From the NCBI GenBank assembly GCA_964394445.1, contig CAYMXO010000006.1:1-64000 (forward strand): a stretch of DNA of 64,000 nucleotides, given 5' to 3'. The position numbers were made by a program, and so were the translations under genes. Under the pieces are notes generated by a model. The model saw only the letters and a program-made list of their open reading frames with translations. It did no database searches and had not been told where the DNA came from. How positions within the stretch are numbered: the stretch's first letter is position 1; every line of letters starts with the position of its first letter. This document shows, piece after piece, positions 20,356 to 29,461 of this stretch. Origin of the DNA: Thiopseudomonas sp964394445 (GTDB lineage: Bacteria > Pseudomonadota > Gammaproteobacteria > Pseudomonadales > Pseudomonadaceae).

Positions 20356-20388
20356 AAAAAAAACCGCCTGCAGGCAGGCGGTTAAAAA
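20356..20388. terminator. Intrinsic terminator after lpxC
   Basis: Hairpin AACCGCCTG-CAGG-CAGGCGGTT followed on the minus strand by eight T residues, 20 bases past the lpxC stop. It separates the cell-division/envelope unit from upp. Confidence 0.9.
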
Positions 20389-20407
20389 CTTGAGAAGGTT
20401 TGCTGCG

Positions 20408-21319
20408 TTATTGCGACGCAGCAGGTCGCATATAGGAAATGGGTGCCGTAGCGGCATCCTCAAAGGTTACAACCTCCCAGGCGTCGGGCTGGCTCAGCAG
20501 CTCGCGCAACAACTGGTTGTTCAGCGCATGGCCGGACTTATAGCCACGAAATTCGCCAATCAGGCTCTTGCCCAGCAGGTACAGGTCTCCAATGGCGTCA
20601 AGGATCTTGTGTTTGACGAATTCGTCTTCATAGCGAAGTCCGTCCTCGTTCAGCACTGTATCCTCGTCCACCACAATGGCGTTGTCGACACTGCCGCCCA
20701 GAGCCAGGTTGTGCGCTCGCAGGTATTCGATATCACGCATGAAACCGAACGTACGGGCACGGCTGACTTCCTTCACAAACGATGTGCTGGAAAAATCAAC
20801 ACTGGCAACCTGGGTACGCCCCGCCACCACCGGGTGGTCAAAGTCGATTTCAAAGCTGACCTTGAACCCGTCAAAAGGTACGAAGGTGGCTTTTTTCTCG
20901 CCATCGCTGACGCTGACCTCGCGCAGGATGCGGATAAACTCCTTGGGAGCATCCTGGTCTTCGAGACCGGCAGATTGCAGCAGGAAAACAAAGGGACCGG
21001 CACTGCCATCCATGATTGGAACTTCCGGTGCCGACAATTCCACATAGGCATTGTCGATACCCAGTCCCGCCATGGCGGACAGCAGATGCTCAACCGTATC
21101 CACCTTGACATCGCCGTTGACCAGCGTGGTCGACATGGTGGTTTCGCCAACGTTGTCGGCCAGGGCACGGATTTCCACCACAGGATCCAGATCCATGCGG
21201 CAGAAAACGATGCCCGTATTAACCGGGGCAGGCTTGAGCGTCAGATAGATTTTTTCGCCCGAGTGCAAGCCTATTCCAGTGGCCCTGATGGTGTTTTTCA
21301 AAGTACGTTGTCTGATCAT
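20408..21319 (-). CDS. lpxC: UDP-3-O-acyl-N-acetylglucosamine deacetylase
   Basis: LpxC is the zinc enzyme for the first committed step of lipid A synthesis. The 303-residue protein shows the metal ligand regions TVEHLLSAMAGLGIDN and HKILDAIGDLYLLG and the catalytic His in SGHALNNQLLREL. The ATG at 21319 gives the family start MIRQRTLKN. It lies 105 bases after ftsZ with no terminator between, so it can be read from the dcw transcript. Levels are usually controlled by FtsH proteolysis acting on the C-terminus. Confidence 0.97.
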   Translation of the reverse strand: MIRQRTLKNTIRATGIGLHSGEKIYLTLKPAPVNTGIVFCRMDLDPVVEIRALADNVGETTMSTTLVNGDVKVDTVEHLLSAMAGLGIDNAYVELSAPEVPIMDGSAGPFVFLLQSAGLEDQDAPKEFIRILREVSVSDGEKKATFVPFDGFKVSFEIDFDHPVVAGRTQVASVDFSSTSFVKEVSRARTFGFMRDIEYLRAHNLALGGSVDNAIVVDEDTVLNEDGLRYEDEFVKHKILDAIGDLYLLGKSLIGEFRGYKSGHALNNQLLRELLSQPDAWEVVTFEDAATAPISYMRPAASQ

Positions 21320-21424
21320 GCCGAAATAGCCGCTGTCTTCCAATTATTGCGAATGGTTTTCAATTGGCGGCATCTTAACAGATGCCGCCTTAATAGAGAA
21401 ACCGCGCTGGCCTGCTCTTCCACT

Positions 21425-22618
21425 CTAGTCCGCCTGGCGGCGCAGGAAAGCAGGAATGTCGAGATAATCCAGTTCTTCCTGCTGCTGCGGGGCACTTGCC
21501 GAAGCTGCCGCATTGCGCCGGAACGTGGGTTTGTCATAACTGCTGTAGTCGCTGTTGAACTGCTCCCCAACCGCCCTGGCGGTTACGACAGTACCGGCAA
21601 CCGCATCGGCACTCTGGCCCAGGTTGACCGTGTTGTCGACCACCTTGACCGGCTTCTCGACGCGGCTGTTCAGGCCGGTGACCACCACGGTGACATGCAG
21701 CTCATCGCGCATCTCCGGATCAATCGCAGTACCCACCTTGACGATGGCTTCTTCAGTGGCGTATTCCTCGATGATTTCACCCACTTCGGAGTATTCGCCG
21801 ATCGACAGGTCGGGGCCGGAGGTGATGTTGACCAGGATGCCGCGGGCGCCCTGCAGGTTGACATCATCCAGCAGCGGGTTGCGGATGGCTTCTTCAGTGG
21901 CCTCGCGGGCACGGTTCGGGCCGCTGGCACGACCGGTACCCATCATTGCCATGCCCATTTCGCTCATCACGGTACGCACGTCGGCAAAGTCGACGTTGAT
22001 CATGCCGGGACGCTTGATGATGTCGGAAATACCACGAACCGCACCGGAGAGCACGTCGTCAGCCTTGGCAAAGGCGCTCAGCAGGCTCGCATCCTTGCCC
22101 AGGATGGTCAGCAGCTTTTCGTTGGGAATGGTGATCAGCGAGTCGCAGTGCTCGGCCAGCTCACGGATGCCATCATCGGCAATCTGCTGACGACGCTTGC
22201 CCTCAAACGGGAACGGACGGGTCACGATGGCTACCGTCAGGATGCCAAGGTCCTTGGCCACCTGGGCAATCACTGGCGCGGCACCGGTACCGGTACCACC
22301 GCCCATGCCGGTAGCAATGAAAACCATGTCGGCACCGTCAAGTACCTCGTGGATGCGCTCGCGGTCTTCTTCGGCTGCCTTGCGGCCGACTTCCGGATTG
22401 GCGCCGGCACCCAGGCCCTTGGTCACGCTGGTACCCAGCTGCAGCACGGTACGTGAGCCGACGCTCTGCAGGGCCTGGGCATCCGTGTTGGCGCAGATGA
22501 ACTCGACGCCTTCGATGTTGTTGTTGATCATGTGGTTGACCGCGTTGCCGCCGCCCCCACCCACACCGACTACCTTGATGACTGCGCTTTTGCTGGTCTG
22601 GTCTACTAAATCGAACAT
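21425..22618 (-). CDS. ftsZ: Cell division GTPase FtsZ
   Basis: FtsZ is the tubulin-like GTPase that forms the Z ring. The 397-residue protein has the tubulin signature GGGTGTGAAPV near residue 105, N-terminal CANTDAQAL, and the C-terminal peptide DYLDIPAFLRRQAD, which binds FtsA and ZipA. GGAG precedes the ATG at 22618. It is the last dcw gene, 49 bases after ftsA. Confidence 0.98.
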   Translation of the reverse strand: MFDLVDQTSKSAVIKVVGVGGGGGNAVNHMINNNIEGVEFICANTDAQALQSVGSRTVLQLGTSVTKGLGAGANPEVGRKAAEEDRERIHEVLDGADMVFIATGMGGGTGTGAAPVIAQVAKDLGILTVAIVTRPFPFEGKRRQQIADDGIRELAEHCDSLITIPNEKLLTILGKDASLLSAFAKADDVLSGAVRGISDIIKRPGMINVDFADVRTVMSEMGMAMMGTGRASGPNRAREATEEAIRNPLLDDVNLQGARGILVNITSGPDLSIGEYSEVGEIIEEYATEEAIVKVGTAIDPEMRDELHVTVVVTGLNSRVEKPVKVVDNTVNLGQSADAVAGTVVTARAVGEQFNSDYSSYDKPTFRRNAAASASAPQQQEELDYLDIPAFLRRQAD

Positions 22619-22667
22619 AGTGCTCTCCTCACCTTCTCGAATCACCGGTCAGGCCGGCTGTTTTTAA

Positions 22668-23915
22668 TTAAAAGTTGTTTTGTACCCAACGGCGGATGCG
22701 CTGCACCGCCGAAGGCTTGTTGCTGTCCTTTACCGGCTCGCCATGTTCGGCCGGCAACCCTTCTTTCTGCTTGTTCAGGCCATAAATCAGCAGGCCTACC
22801 GCGGTTGAATACACCGGGTTGCGCAGCAGGTCCGACATCCCCTTGATGCCCTGCGGACCGCCGACACGTACCGGCATGTGAAATACTTCTTCGGCCAGCT
22901 CAACCGCGCCTTCCATCTTGGCGGTGCCGCCGGTCAGCACGATGCCGGCCGGGATCATGTCCTCGTAGCCGCTGCTGCGGATCTTGGCGTGGATCAGCTG
23001 GAACAGTTCTTCGTAACGCGCTTCAACCACTTCGGCCAGCGCCTGACGCGACAGGTCGCGCGGAGCGCGATCGCCAACGCTGGGCACCTTGATGGTTTCA
23101 TCCGGGTGGGTCAGTTTGGCCAGCGCGCAGGCGTAGCGGATCTTGATCTCCTCGGCGTATTGCGTCGGGGTGCGCAGCGCCATGGCAATATCGCTGGTGA
23201 CCTGGTCACCGGCGACCGGAATTACGGCGGTGTAACGGATCGCGCCCTCGGTAAAGATGGCGATATCAGCGGTACCGCTGCCGATGTCCACCAGGCAGAC
23301 GCCCAGCTCCATTTCGTCATCGGTCAGCACGGCGGTGGCCGAAGCCAGCTGTTCCAGAATGGTGCCATCCAGGTCAATCCCGCAGCGGCTGACGCATTTT
23401 TCCACGTTTTGTGCCGCATTGGTGGCACAGGTGACCACATGCACGCGGGCTTCCAGGCGCACACCGGACATGCCCAGCGGCTGACGCACACCTTCCTGCT
23501 TGTCGATGATGTAGTCCTGGGCCAGGGTATGCAGGATGCGCTGGTCGGCGGCAATGGGTACGGCCTGGGCGGCATCCAGCACACGCTCCATGTCTTTGCG
23601 GCTGACCTCACCATTGTGGATGGCAACGCTGCCGTCAGAGTTCTGGCTGCGGATATGGCTGCCGGCCAGGCCGACATAGGCGGAATGCACATGACATTCG
23701 GCAAGCTGCTGCGCCTCGTCAATGGCCTGCTGGATTGACTGCACGGTGGACTCGATGTCCACGACCACACCTTTTTTCAGGCCGCGGGTCGGGCTGGTTC
23801 CCATGCCGACCACGTGCAGCTCGTCGCCGGGCAATACCTCGGCTATCAGCGCCACCACCTTGGAGGTGCCGATATCGAGCCCGACAATCATGTTTTGACC
23901 TGTTTGGTACGCCAT
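22668..23915 (-). CDS. ftsA: Cell division protein FtsA
   Basis: FtsA is an actin-like ATPase that tethers FtsZ to the membrane and recruits later division proteins. The 415-residue protein starts MAYQTGQNMIVGLDIGTSKV, whose GLDIGTSKV is the phosphate-1 motif. The C-terminal QRIRRWVQNNF is the amphipathic membrane anchor. GGGGAG lies 11 bases before the ATG at 23915, a rather long spacing. It is 16 bases after ftsQ. Confidence 0.96.
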   Translation of the reverse strand: MAYQTGQNMIVGLDIGTSKVVALIAEVLPGDELHVVGMGTSPTRGLKKGVVVDIESTVQSIQQAIDEAQQLAECHVHSAYVGLAGSHIRSQNSDGSVAIHNGEVSRKDMERVLDAAQAVPIAADQRILHTLAQDYIIDKQEGVRQPLGMSGVRLEARVHVVTCATNAAQNVEKCVSRCGIDLDGTILEQLASATAVLTDDEMELGVCLVDIGSGTADIAIFTEGAIRYTAVIPVAGDQVTSDIAMALRTPTQYAEEIKIRYACALAKLTHPDETIKVPSVGDRAPRDLSRQALAEVVEARYEELFQLIHAKIRSSGYEDMIPAGIVLTGGTAKMEGAVELAEEVFHMPVRVGGPQGIKGMSDLLRNPVYSTAVGLLIYGLNKQKEGLPAEHGEPVKDSNKPSAVQRIRRWVQNNF

Positions 23916-23931
23916 GTAAAAAACGTCTCCC

Positions 23932-24783
23932 CTATTGCACTGCGGCATCACTGTCATTGTCACGCCAGGCTACTGCCAGGCCGTTGGCATAGCGCAAATC
24001 AATACGCGCTACCTGGTCCATCTGTTCCTTCAGCTCTCGTTCATAAATCGCGGTAAAACGCCGCATTTTTTCCAGAATCACATCTCGTCCGAGCAGCAGC
24101 TCAAGACCATTGCCGGTCGTAACAAACCAGCTGCCACGAGCCCTCAATTCAAGCCGGGCAATGCTGTAGCCCAGCGGCCGCAACACGCGGGTCAGGCTCC
24201 AGTACTGCTGCATCACCTGTTCCTGGGTACCTTCCGGCCCCAGCAGGCTTGGCATTTCAGCATCCGGCGCCCGGGTCACTCCGGCAAACACCTGACCCCG
24301 GCTGTTCAGCCACTGCTGCTCGCCCCAGCGGGCAATCGGCTGCTGCTCTACTACTTCGACCTTTAACTGGTCCGGCCAGATCCGGCTGATGCGGGCCTGG
24401 TCGACCCAGGGCAGCTGTTCCAGTGCCTGCTGCATCCCGGCCAGATTGGCCGTCAAAAACCGTACCTCACCAAATCCCTCCAGCTGCTGCTGCAACTGTT
24501 GCTGGTTCTGGGCTGCCACCTCGCCCAGTTTGCCTTCGACCAGCACCTGGGCGATCGGCCGGTCCAGCTGTGGCCGCAGCTCCTGCCAGGCCCGCATGCC
24601 GGCTCCCAGCACGGCCACGGCCAGCACCAGATAAAAAACGTGTCCCAGCAGTCGCCAGTTGATCTTTGGCAGTTGCCAGCTCCTGCGCTGTTTAACTTTC
24701 GGTGGCGCAATACGGCTGGCACCACGAGGGGCTGCCTGCCCTCTCATGCCATTTCTGCCGCTGATGCCCACACGTAAAGTCAT
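23932..24783 (-). CDS. ftsQ: Cell division protein FtsQ
   Basis: FtsQ is a bitopic membrane protein that links early and late divisome parts through FtsL and FtsB. The 283-residue protein has a basic N-terminus, one membrane segment around residues 46-65 (LLGHVFYLVLAVAVLGAG), then a POTRA domain and the beta domain. It lies 9 bases after ddlB. Confidence 0.94.
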   Translation of the reverse strand: MTLRVGISGRNGMRGQAAPRGASRIAPPKVKQRRSWQLPKINWRLLGHVFYLVLAVAVLGAGMRAWQELRPQLDRPIAQVLVEGKLGEVAAQNQQQLQQQLEGFGEVRFLTANLAGMQQALEQLPWVDQARISRIWPDQLKVEVVEQQPIARWGEQQWLNSRGQVFAGVTRAPDAEMPSLLGPEGTQEQVMQQYWSLTRVLRPLGYSIARLELRARGSWFVTTGNGLELLLGRDVILEKMRRFTAIYERELKEQMDQVARIDLRYANGLAVAWRDNDSDAAVQ

Positions 24784-24792
24784 GATGAACCC

Positions 24793-25716
24793 CTACAGCG
24801 TACTTGCCAGCAAACGCAGCACCAGCTGCTGAAAATCCATACCGACGGCCCGTGCTGCCATTGGCACCAGGCTGTGATCGGTCATGCCCGGAACAGTGTT
24901 CACCTCCAGCAACCAGAAGTTGCCCTGTTCATCCTGCATCACATCCGCACGCCCCCAGCCGGTCACCCCGAGGGCGGCACAGGCACGGGCAGTCAACTCA
25001 CGCAGCTCCTGCTCCTTGTCTGTTTCCAGTCCGCAAGGGATCTGGTAGCGGGTGTCGTCCGACAGGTATTTGGCATCGTAGTCATAAAACACATGGTCGG
25101 TACCCAGACGGATCGGCGGCAGAATCTCGCCATCGAGCATCGCTATGGTAAATTCCGGCCCGTTGATGTATTGCTCCACCAACACGTTATCGTCGTAAGT
25201 GCGGGCGTTGTGCCAGGCCTGTTGCAGCTCTTCCAGGGTGTGCACCTTGGCCATGCCGATGCTGGAACCTTCCTGGCTGGGCTTGACCATCAAAGGAAAG
25301 CCCAGCTCTGCAGCCACCTGTGTGCAATCAGCCTCGCTGGCCAGGGTCGCATGACGCGGCGTTGGCAGCCCCAGGCTGTGCCAGACCTGCTTGGTACGCA
25401 GTTTGTCCATGGCCAGCGCGGAAGCCAGCACGCCGCTGCCGGTATAGGGGATGCCGGCACATTCCAGCAAACCCTGGATGGTGCCGTCTTCACCGCCACG
25501 CCCGTGCAACACGATAAAGGCGCGGTCAAATGCCTGCGCGGCCAGCTGTTGCAGGATATCGGCTCCGGCATCCAGGCCGTGCGCATCGACACCAGCCGCC
25601 TGCAGGGCAGCCAGCACGGCCGCACCGGACTTGAGCGAAACCTCGCGCTCGGCACTGCGTCCGCCGTACAGCACGGCCACCTTGCCAAATGCGCGCACAT
25701 CCAGAGGCTGGGTCAT
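24793..25716 (-). CDS. ddlB: D-alanine--D-alanine ligase
   Basis: DdlB joins two D-alanines with ATP for the peptidoglycan stem peptide. The 307-residue protein is an ATP-grasp enzyme; GGRSAEREVSLKSG is the N-terminal substrate region and LLEVNTVPGMTDHSLVP the metal/ATP-binding C-terminal motif. The start overlaps the murC stop by 4 bases (ATGA). Confidence 0.97.
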   Translation of the reverse strand: MTQPLDVRAFGKVAVLYGGRSAEREVSLKSGAAVLAALQAAGVDAHGLDAGADILQQLAAQAFDRAFIVLHGRGGEDGTIQGLLECAGIPYTGSGVLASALAMDKLRTKQVWHSLGLPTPRHATLASEADCTQVAAELGFPLMVKPSQEGSSIGMAKVHTLEELQQAWHNARTYDDNVLVEQYINGPEFTIAMLDGEILPPIRLGTDHVFYDYDAKYLSDDTRYQIPCGLETDKEQELRELTARACAALGVTGWGRADVMQDEQGNFWLLEVNTVPGMTDHSLVPMAARAVGMDFQQLVLRLLASTL

Positions 25717-27170
25717 GCCTGCTTACTCCCGTCTTCAGTCTGAAACAAAGGGTGTTTGATAAGTTGCGGTGCAATGCTGCCGATATCCCCGGCACCCTGG
25801 CACAGCAGGATGTCGCCGGCCCGCAGCAACGGCTGCACCAGTGGCGCCATCTCGGTACCGCGCTCCACGTACATGGGATCGAGCTTGCCGCGCTGGCGGA
25901 TGCTGTGGCACAGCTGCCGGCTGTCCGCTCCCGGAATCGGCTCTTCTCCGGCCGGAAACACTTCCAGCAGCAAAAGCACGTTTGATTCACCCAGCACCTG
26001 GACAAAGTCCTCGTACAGGTCGCGTGTCCGGGTGTAGCGGTGCGGCTGGTAGATCGTCACCAGCCGGCGCTCCGGCCAGCCATCGCGAATGGCCTTGATC
26101 ACCGCCGCAACTTCGCGCGGGTGGTGGCCATAGTCGTCCACCAGCATCACGCTGCCATTTTCGACCGGCAGCTCGCCATACACCTGAAAACGGCGTCCCA
26201 CGCCCTGAAAGCCGGACAGCCCGTCCACAATGGCTGCATCATCAATGCCTTCATCGGTCGCAATGGCGATCACCGCCAGTGCATTGAGCACGTTGTGTCG
26301 GCCCGGCATGTTGACACAGACCGGCAGTGGCGCACGGTCCTTGCGCAATACGTTGAAGCAGGTGCGCATACCCTCCTGGCTCACATCCACGGCGCGCACG
26401 TCGGCGTCCTCGGCAAAGCCATAGGTAATCATCGGCCGCTTGACCCGCTGGGCAATATCACGCACCGAGGGATCGTCAATACAAAGCACGGCCAGGCCAT
26501 AAAACGGCAGGTTGTGCAGAAAATCGACAAAAGTCTGCTTCAGGCGGTTGAAGTCACCGCCATAGGTGCTCATATGGTCCGCATCAATATTGGTTACCAC
26601 CGACACCATGGGCTGCAGATGCAGGAAGCTGGCATCACTCTCGTCTGCTTCGGCGATCAGGTAACAGCCGCCGCCCAGCTGCGCATTACTGCCGGCCGCG
26701 TTGACGCGCCCGCCGATAACAAAGGTCGGATCCAGACCGGCAGAAGCAAACACCGATGCCAGCAGACTGGTGGTAGTGGTTTTGCCGTGGGTACCGGCCA
26801 CGGCAATACCATGGCGGTAGCGCATCAGCTCGGCCAGCATCTCCGCCCTTGGCACCACGGGAATGCGGCGTTCCAGTGCCCGTGCCACCTCGGGGTTTTC
26901 CTGGTTGATCGCGCTGGATACCACCAGCACATCAGCCTCATCCACATTGGATGCCTGATGTCCCAGCATGATCTGGATACCCAGTCCCTTTAGACGCTCG
27001 GTAACAGCCGACAGCTTGATGTCGGAACCGGATACCTCGTAACCCAGGTTACGGATGACCTCGGCAATACCACACATGCCGGTGCCGCCGATGCCAACAA
27101 AGTGGATCTTGCGGATGCGGCGCATGCGGCGTGTTTCGGCCGCTGTCGTCTGCTGCAGCAACTCAGGCAC
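25713..27170 (-). CDS. murC: UDP-N-acetylmuramate--L-alanine ligase
   Basis: MurC adds L-alanine to UDP-MurNAc in the cytosol. The 485-residue protein has HFVGIGGTGMCGIAEV near the N-terminus and the P-loop GTHGKTTTTSLLAS. The start is read as GTG at 27170: GGAGG lies 6 bases before it and it overlaps the murG stop by 8 bases. An ATG at 27125 (MRRIRKIHF) is an alternative but lacks such a site, and the ATG at 27191 lies before the ribosome site. Confidence 0.96.
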   Translation of the reverse strand: MPELLQQTTAAETRRMRRIRKIHFVGIGGTGMCGIAEVIRNLGYEVSGSDIKLSAVTERLKGLGIQIMLGHQASNVDEADVLVVSSAINQENPEVARALERRIPVVPRAEMLAELMRYRHGIAVAGTHGKTTTTSLLASVFASAGLDPTFVIGGRVNAAGSNAQLGGGCYLIAEADESDASFLHLQPMVSVVTNIDADHMSTYGGDFNRLKQTFVDFLHNLPFYGLAVLCIDDPSVRDIAQRVKRPMITYGFAEDADVRAVDVSQEGMRTCFNVLRKDRAPLPVCVNMPGRHNVLNALAVIAIATDEGIDDAAIVDGLSGFQGVGRRFQVYGELPVENGSVMLVDDYGHHPREVAAVIKAIRDGWPERRLVTIYQPHRYTRTRDLYEDFVQVLGESNVLLLLEVFPAGEEPIPGADSRQLCHSIRQRGKLDPMYVERGTEMAPLVQPLLRAGDILLCQGAGDIGSIAPQLIKHPLFQTEDGSKQA

Positions 27171-28233
27171 GGGCCACCTCCAGGCAAGCATCGACTACCT
27201 GCTTGGCCGCATCCGGGCGGGCCAGTTTGCGCGCCTCTTGCGCCATCTCGATCAGCCTCTGGCTATTCATGAAAACCTCGGTCAATCGCTCAGCCAGCAA
27301 CTTTGCAGTCAGCTGGCGTTGCGGCAATACCAGCGCAGCCTGGTGCTGCGCCAAAAATTCTGCGTTTTTGCTCTGGTGGTCATCAATGGCGTGCGGCAAG
27401 GGAATCAGGAACGCAGCCCGCCCCATCACTGCCAGCTCACTGACAGTCAACGCGCCGGCCCGGCAGATCACCAGATCCGCCCAGACATAGGCTGCTGCCA
27501 TGTCGTCAACAAAGGGCGACACGTCTGCCGCAACCCCTGCTTCGGCATAACGCTCGCGAGTAACCTCTGCGTGCTGCTCGCCACTCTGGTGTCGTACCTG
27601 CGGGCGCAACTCCGCCGGCAACAAAGCCAGCGCCGCCGGCAACAATTTGTTCAGCGGCTCTGCGCCCAGGCTGCCACCAACCACCAGCAAACGGGCCGGA
27701 CTGGCTACTTGCTGTTTGTCCTGTACCCGGGCGACAAGTTCAGCGCGCACCGGATTTCCTGTCGTAAGCAGCCGCCCGCTGCTGGAAAAAACACCTGGAA
27801 ATGCCTGGCAAATGCGCGCTGCAAACCGGGCCAGGCTGCGGTTGGCCGTGCCAGCCACGGCATTCTGCTCATGGATCACCAGCGGAATGCCGCACAGGCG
27901 TGCAGCCAGGCCGCCGGGACCGGTCACATAGCCACCCATCCCCAGCACACAAACCGGACGCAAGCGACGCATCAGCCGCCATGACTGCCAAAGGGCCCCC
28001 AGCAGTTGCCAGGGTGCAGTCAGCAGCCGGGCCATGCCTTTACCGCGCAAGCCGGTGGCAGAAATGTTGTGCAGCTCGATTCCGGCGGCCGGCACCACCC
28101 GGCATTCAATACCGCGGCCGGCACCCAGCCAGTGCACCTGATAGCCGCGCGCGCGCAATTCATCGGCACAGGCCAGTGCCGGAAACACATGGCCTCCGGT
28201 GCCTGCCGCCATAATCAATACGCACTTAGACAC
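27163..28233 (-). CDS. murG: Lipid II-forming GlcNAc transferase MurG
   Basis: MurG transfers GlcNAc from UDP-GlcNAc to lipid I on the inner face of the membrane, giving lipid II. The 356-residue protein has the glycine loop MAAGTGGHVFPALA at the N-terminus and the donor-site region CRAGALTVSEL. The start is GTG at 28233, giving MSKCVLIMAAGTGGH: AGGGGG lies 7 bases before it and it overlaps the ftsW stop by 8 bases. The frame runs 30 codons further upstream but the family has no such extension. Confidence 0.96.
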   Translation of the reverse strand: MSKCVLIMAAGTGGHVFPALACADELRARGYQVHWLGAGRGIECRVVPAAGIELHNISATGLRGKGMARLLTAPWQLLGALWQSWRLMRRLRPVCVLGMGGYVTGPGGLAARLCGIPLVIHEQNAVAGTANRSLARFAARICQAFPGVFSSSGRLLTTGNPVRAELVARVQDKQQVASPARLLVVGGSLGAEPLNKLLPAALALLPAELRPQVRHQSGEQHAEVTRERYAEAGVAADVSPFVDDMAAAYVWADLVICRAGALTVSELAVMGRAAFLIPLPHAIDDHQSKNAEFLAQHQAALVLPQRQLTAKLLAERLTEVFMNSQRLIEMAQEARKLARPDAAKQVVDACLEVARA

Positions 28234-29461
28234 GATCCACCCCCTGCAGCTGCAGTTGGCCCCGGGCATCTGCCACCGGCAATGTTGGCGCCGCGACAGC
28301 GGACTGCCGCAGCTCCCATTCAATGCGCAACAACACGGCCAGCGATACGCAACAAACGACCAGCGAGCTGCCGCCGTAACTGATAAAGGGCAGCGTCAAG
28401 CCCTTGGTCGGCAGAATGCCGGCGTTCACTCCAATGTTGATGAACGCCTGGCCGCTCCACATCATGGCGATGCCATAGGCGCTATAGGCGGCAAAAGCGC
28501 GGCCGGCCAGTTGCGCCCGGCGGCCAAGGCGCAAGGCACGAACACAGACAAACGTCAGCATGGCCACGGTCAACAGTGCCCCGACCATGCCCAGCTCTTC
28601 AGCCAGCACGGCAAATACGAAGTCGGTGTGGGCCTCCGGCAGATAGAACTGCTTCTGCACGCTGTTGCCCAGCCCGGCACCGAAAATATCACCACGTCCA
28701 AAGGCAATCAGCGCCTGGGACAGCTGGTAACCACTGCCAAACTGGTCACGGAACGGGTCGGTGAAGCTGGTAATGCGTTCCAGCCGGTAACTTTCGGCAG
28801 TCACGAAAAACCAGCCCAGGGCGCCAAGAATCACCAGCAAGGGCGCTGCGACTTTCATACTGGTACCGGCCAGGAAGATCATCACTACCACGCTGCCCAC
28901 CATGACGGTGGTGGCGCCAAAGTCGGGCTCGGCGTAAATCAGTGCCGCAAACAACAACAGCACCAGCAGCGGTTTGACAAAACCGAACAGCTTTCTTTCC
29001 AGTTCGGCCTGATGCCGCACCAGATAGCCGGCAATGAAAAACACCATAAACAGCTTGGCCGGTTCTGACGATTGCAGGTTGAACACACGCAGGTTCAGCC
29101 AGCGTTTGGAACCGTTCACCTCATGGCCGATACCCGGCACATACACCAGCACCAGCAGGATAAAGGCAACAGCCAGCAGGGCGCCGCTCCACTGGTGCCA
29201 GCGTTGTACTGGCACCAGCAGGCAAAAGCCGCCGGCCGTCAGTCCGGCCAGCACGTACAGGGAATGACGGATGAAGTAATAGTAGTGGTTGCCGCCATTG
29301 TGCGCTGCCGAGACCGCCGACGACGCAGACGCGTTCATGACCAGCCCAAGCCCCAGCAGACACAGGCAGATACCCAGCAGCCAGTAATCGAGGACGATCT
29401 TTTGCTGGCTTCTGCCCAGTGGTGAATTGTTCAGCCAGGCTGAAACAGGTTGCAGGATCAT
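28226..29461 (-). CDS. ftsW: SEDS-family septal glycosyltransferase FtsW
   Basis: FtsW polymerises lipid II at the septum together with FtsI. The 411-residue protein has about ten membrane segments. SEDS signatures include GAGLGNSVQKQFYLPEAHTD, containing the extracellular catalytic Asp/Glu region, and LPFISYGGSSL near the C-terminus. The start overlaps the murD stop (ATGA). Confidence 0.96.
   Translation of the reverse strand: MILQPVSAWLNNSPLGRSQQKIVLDYWLLGICLCLLGLGLVMNASASSAVSAAHNGGNHYYYFIRHSLYVLAGLTAGGFCLLVPVQRWHQWSGALLAVAFILLVLVYVPGIGHEVNGSKRWLNLRVFNLQSSEPAKLFMVFFIAGYLVRHQAELERKLFGFVKPLLVLLLFAALIYAEPDFGATTVMVGSVVVMIFLAGTSMKVAAPLLVILGALGWFFVTAESYRLERITSFTDPFRDQFGSGYQLSQALIAFGRGDIFGAGLGNSVQKQFYLPEAHTDFVFAVLAEELGMVGALLTVAMLTFVCVRALRLGRRAQLAGRAFAAYSAYGIAMMWSGQAFINIGVNAGILPTKGLTLPFISYGGSSLVVCCVSLAVLLRIEWELRQSAVAAPTLPVADARGQLQLQGVDRV

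Noticed and set aside
20282..22456. A 724-codon open frame on the plus strand opposite lpxC and ftsZ
   Set aside because: It is antisense to two essential, clearly recognised genes and spans their intergenic gap; composition and sequence look like a shadow.
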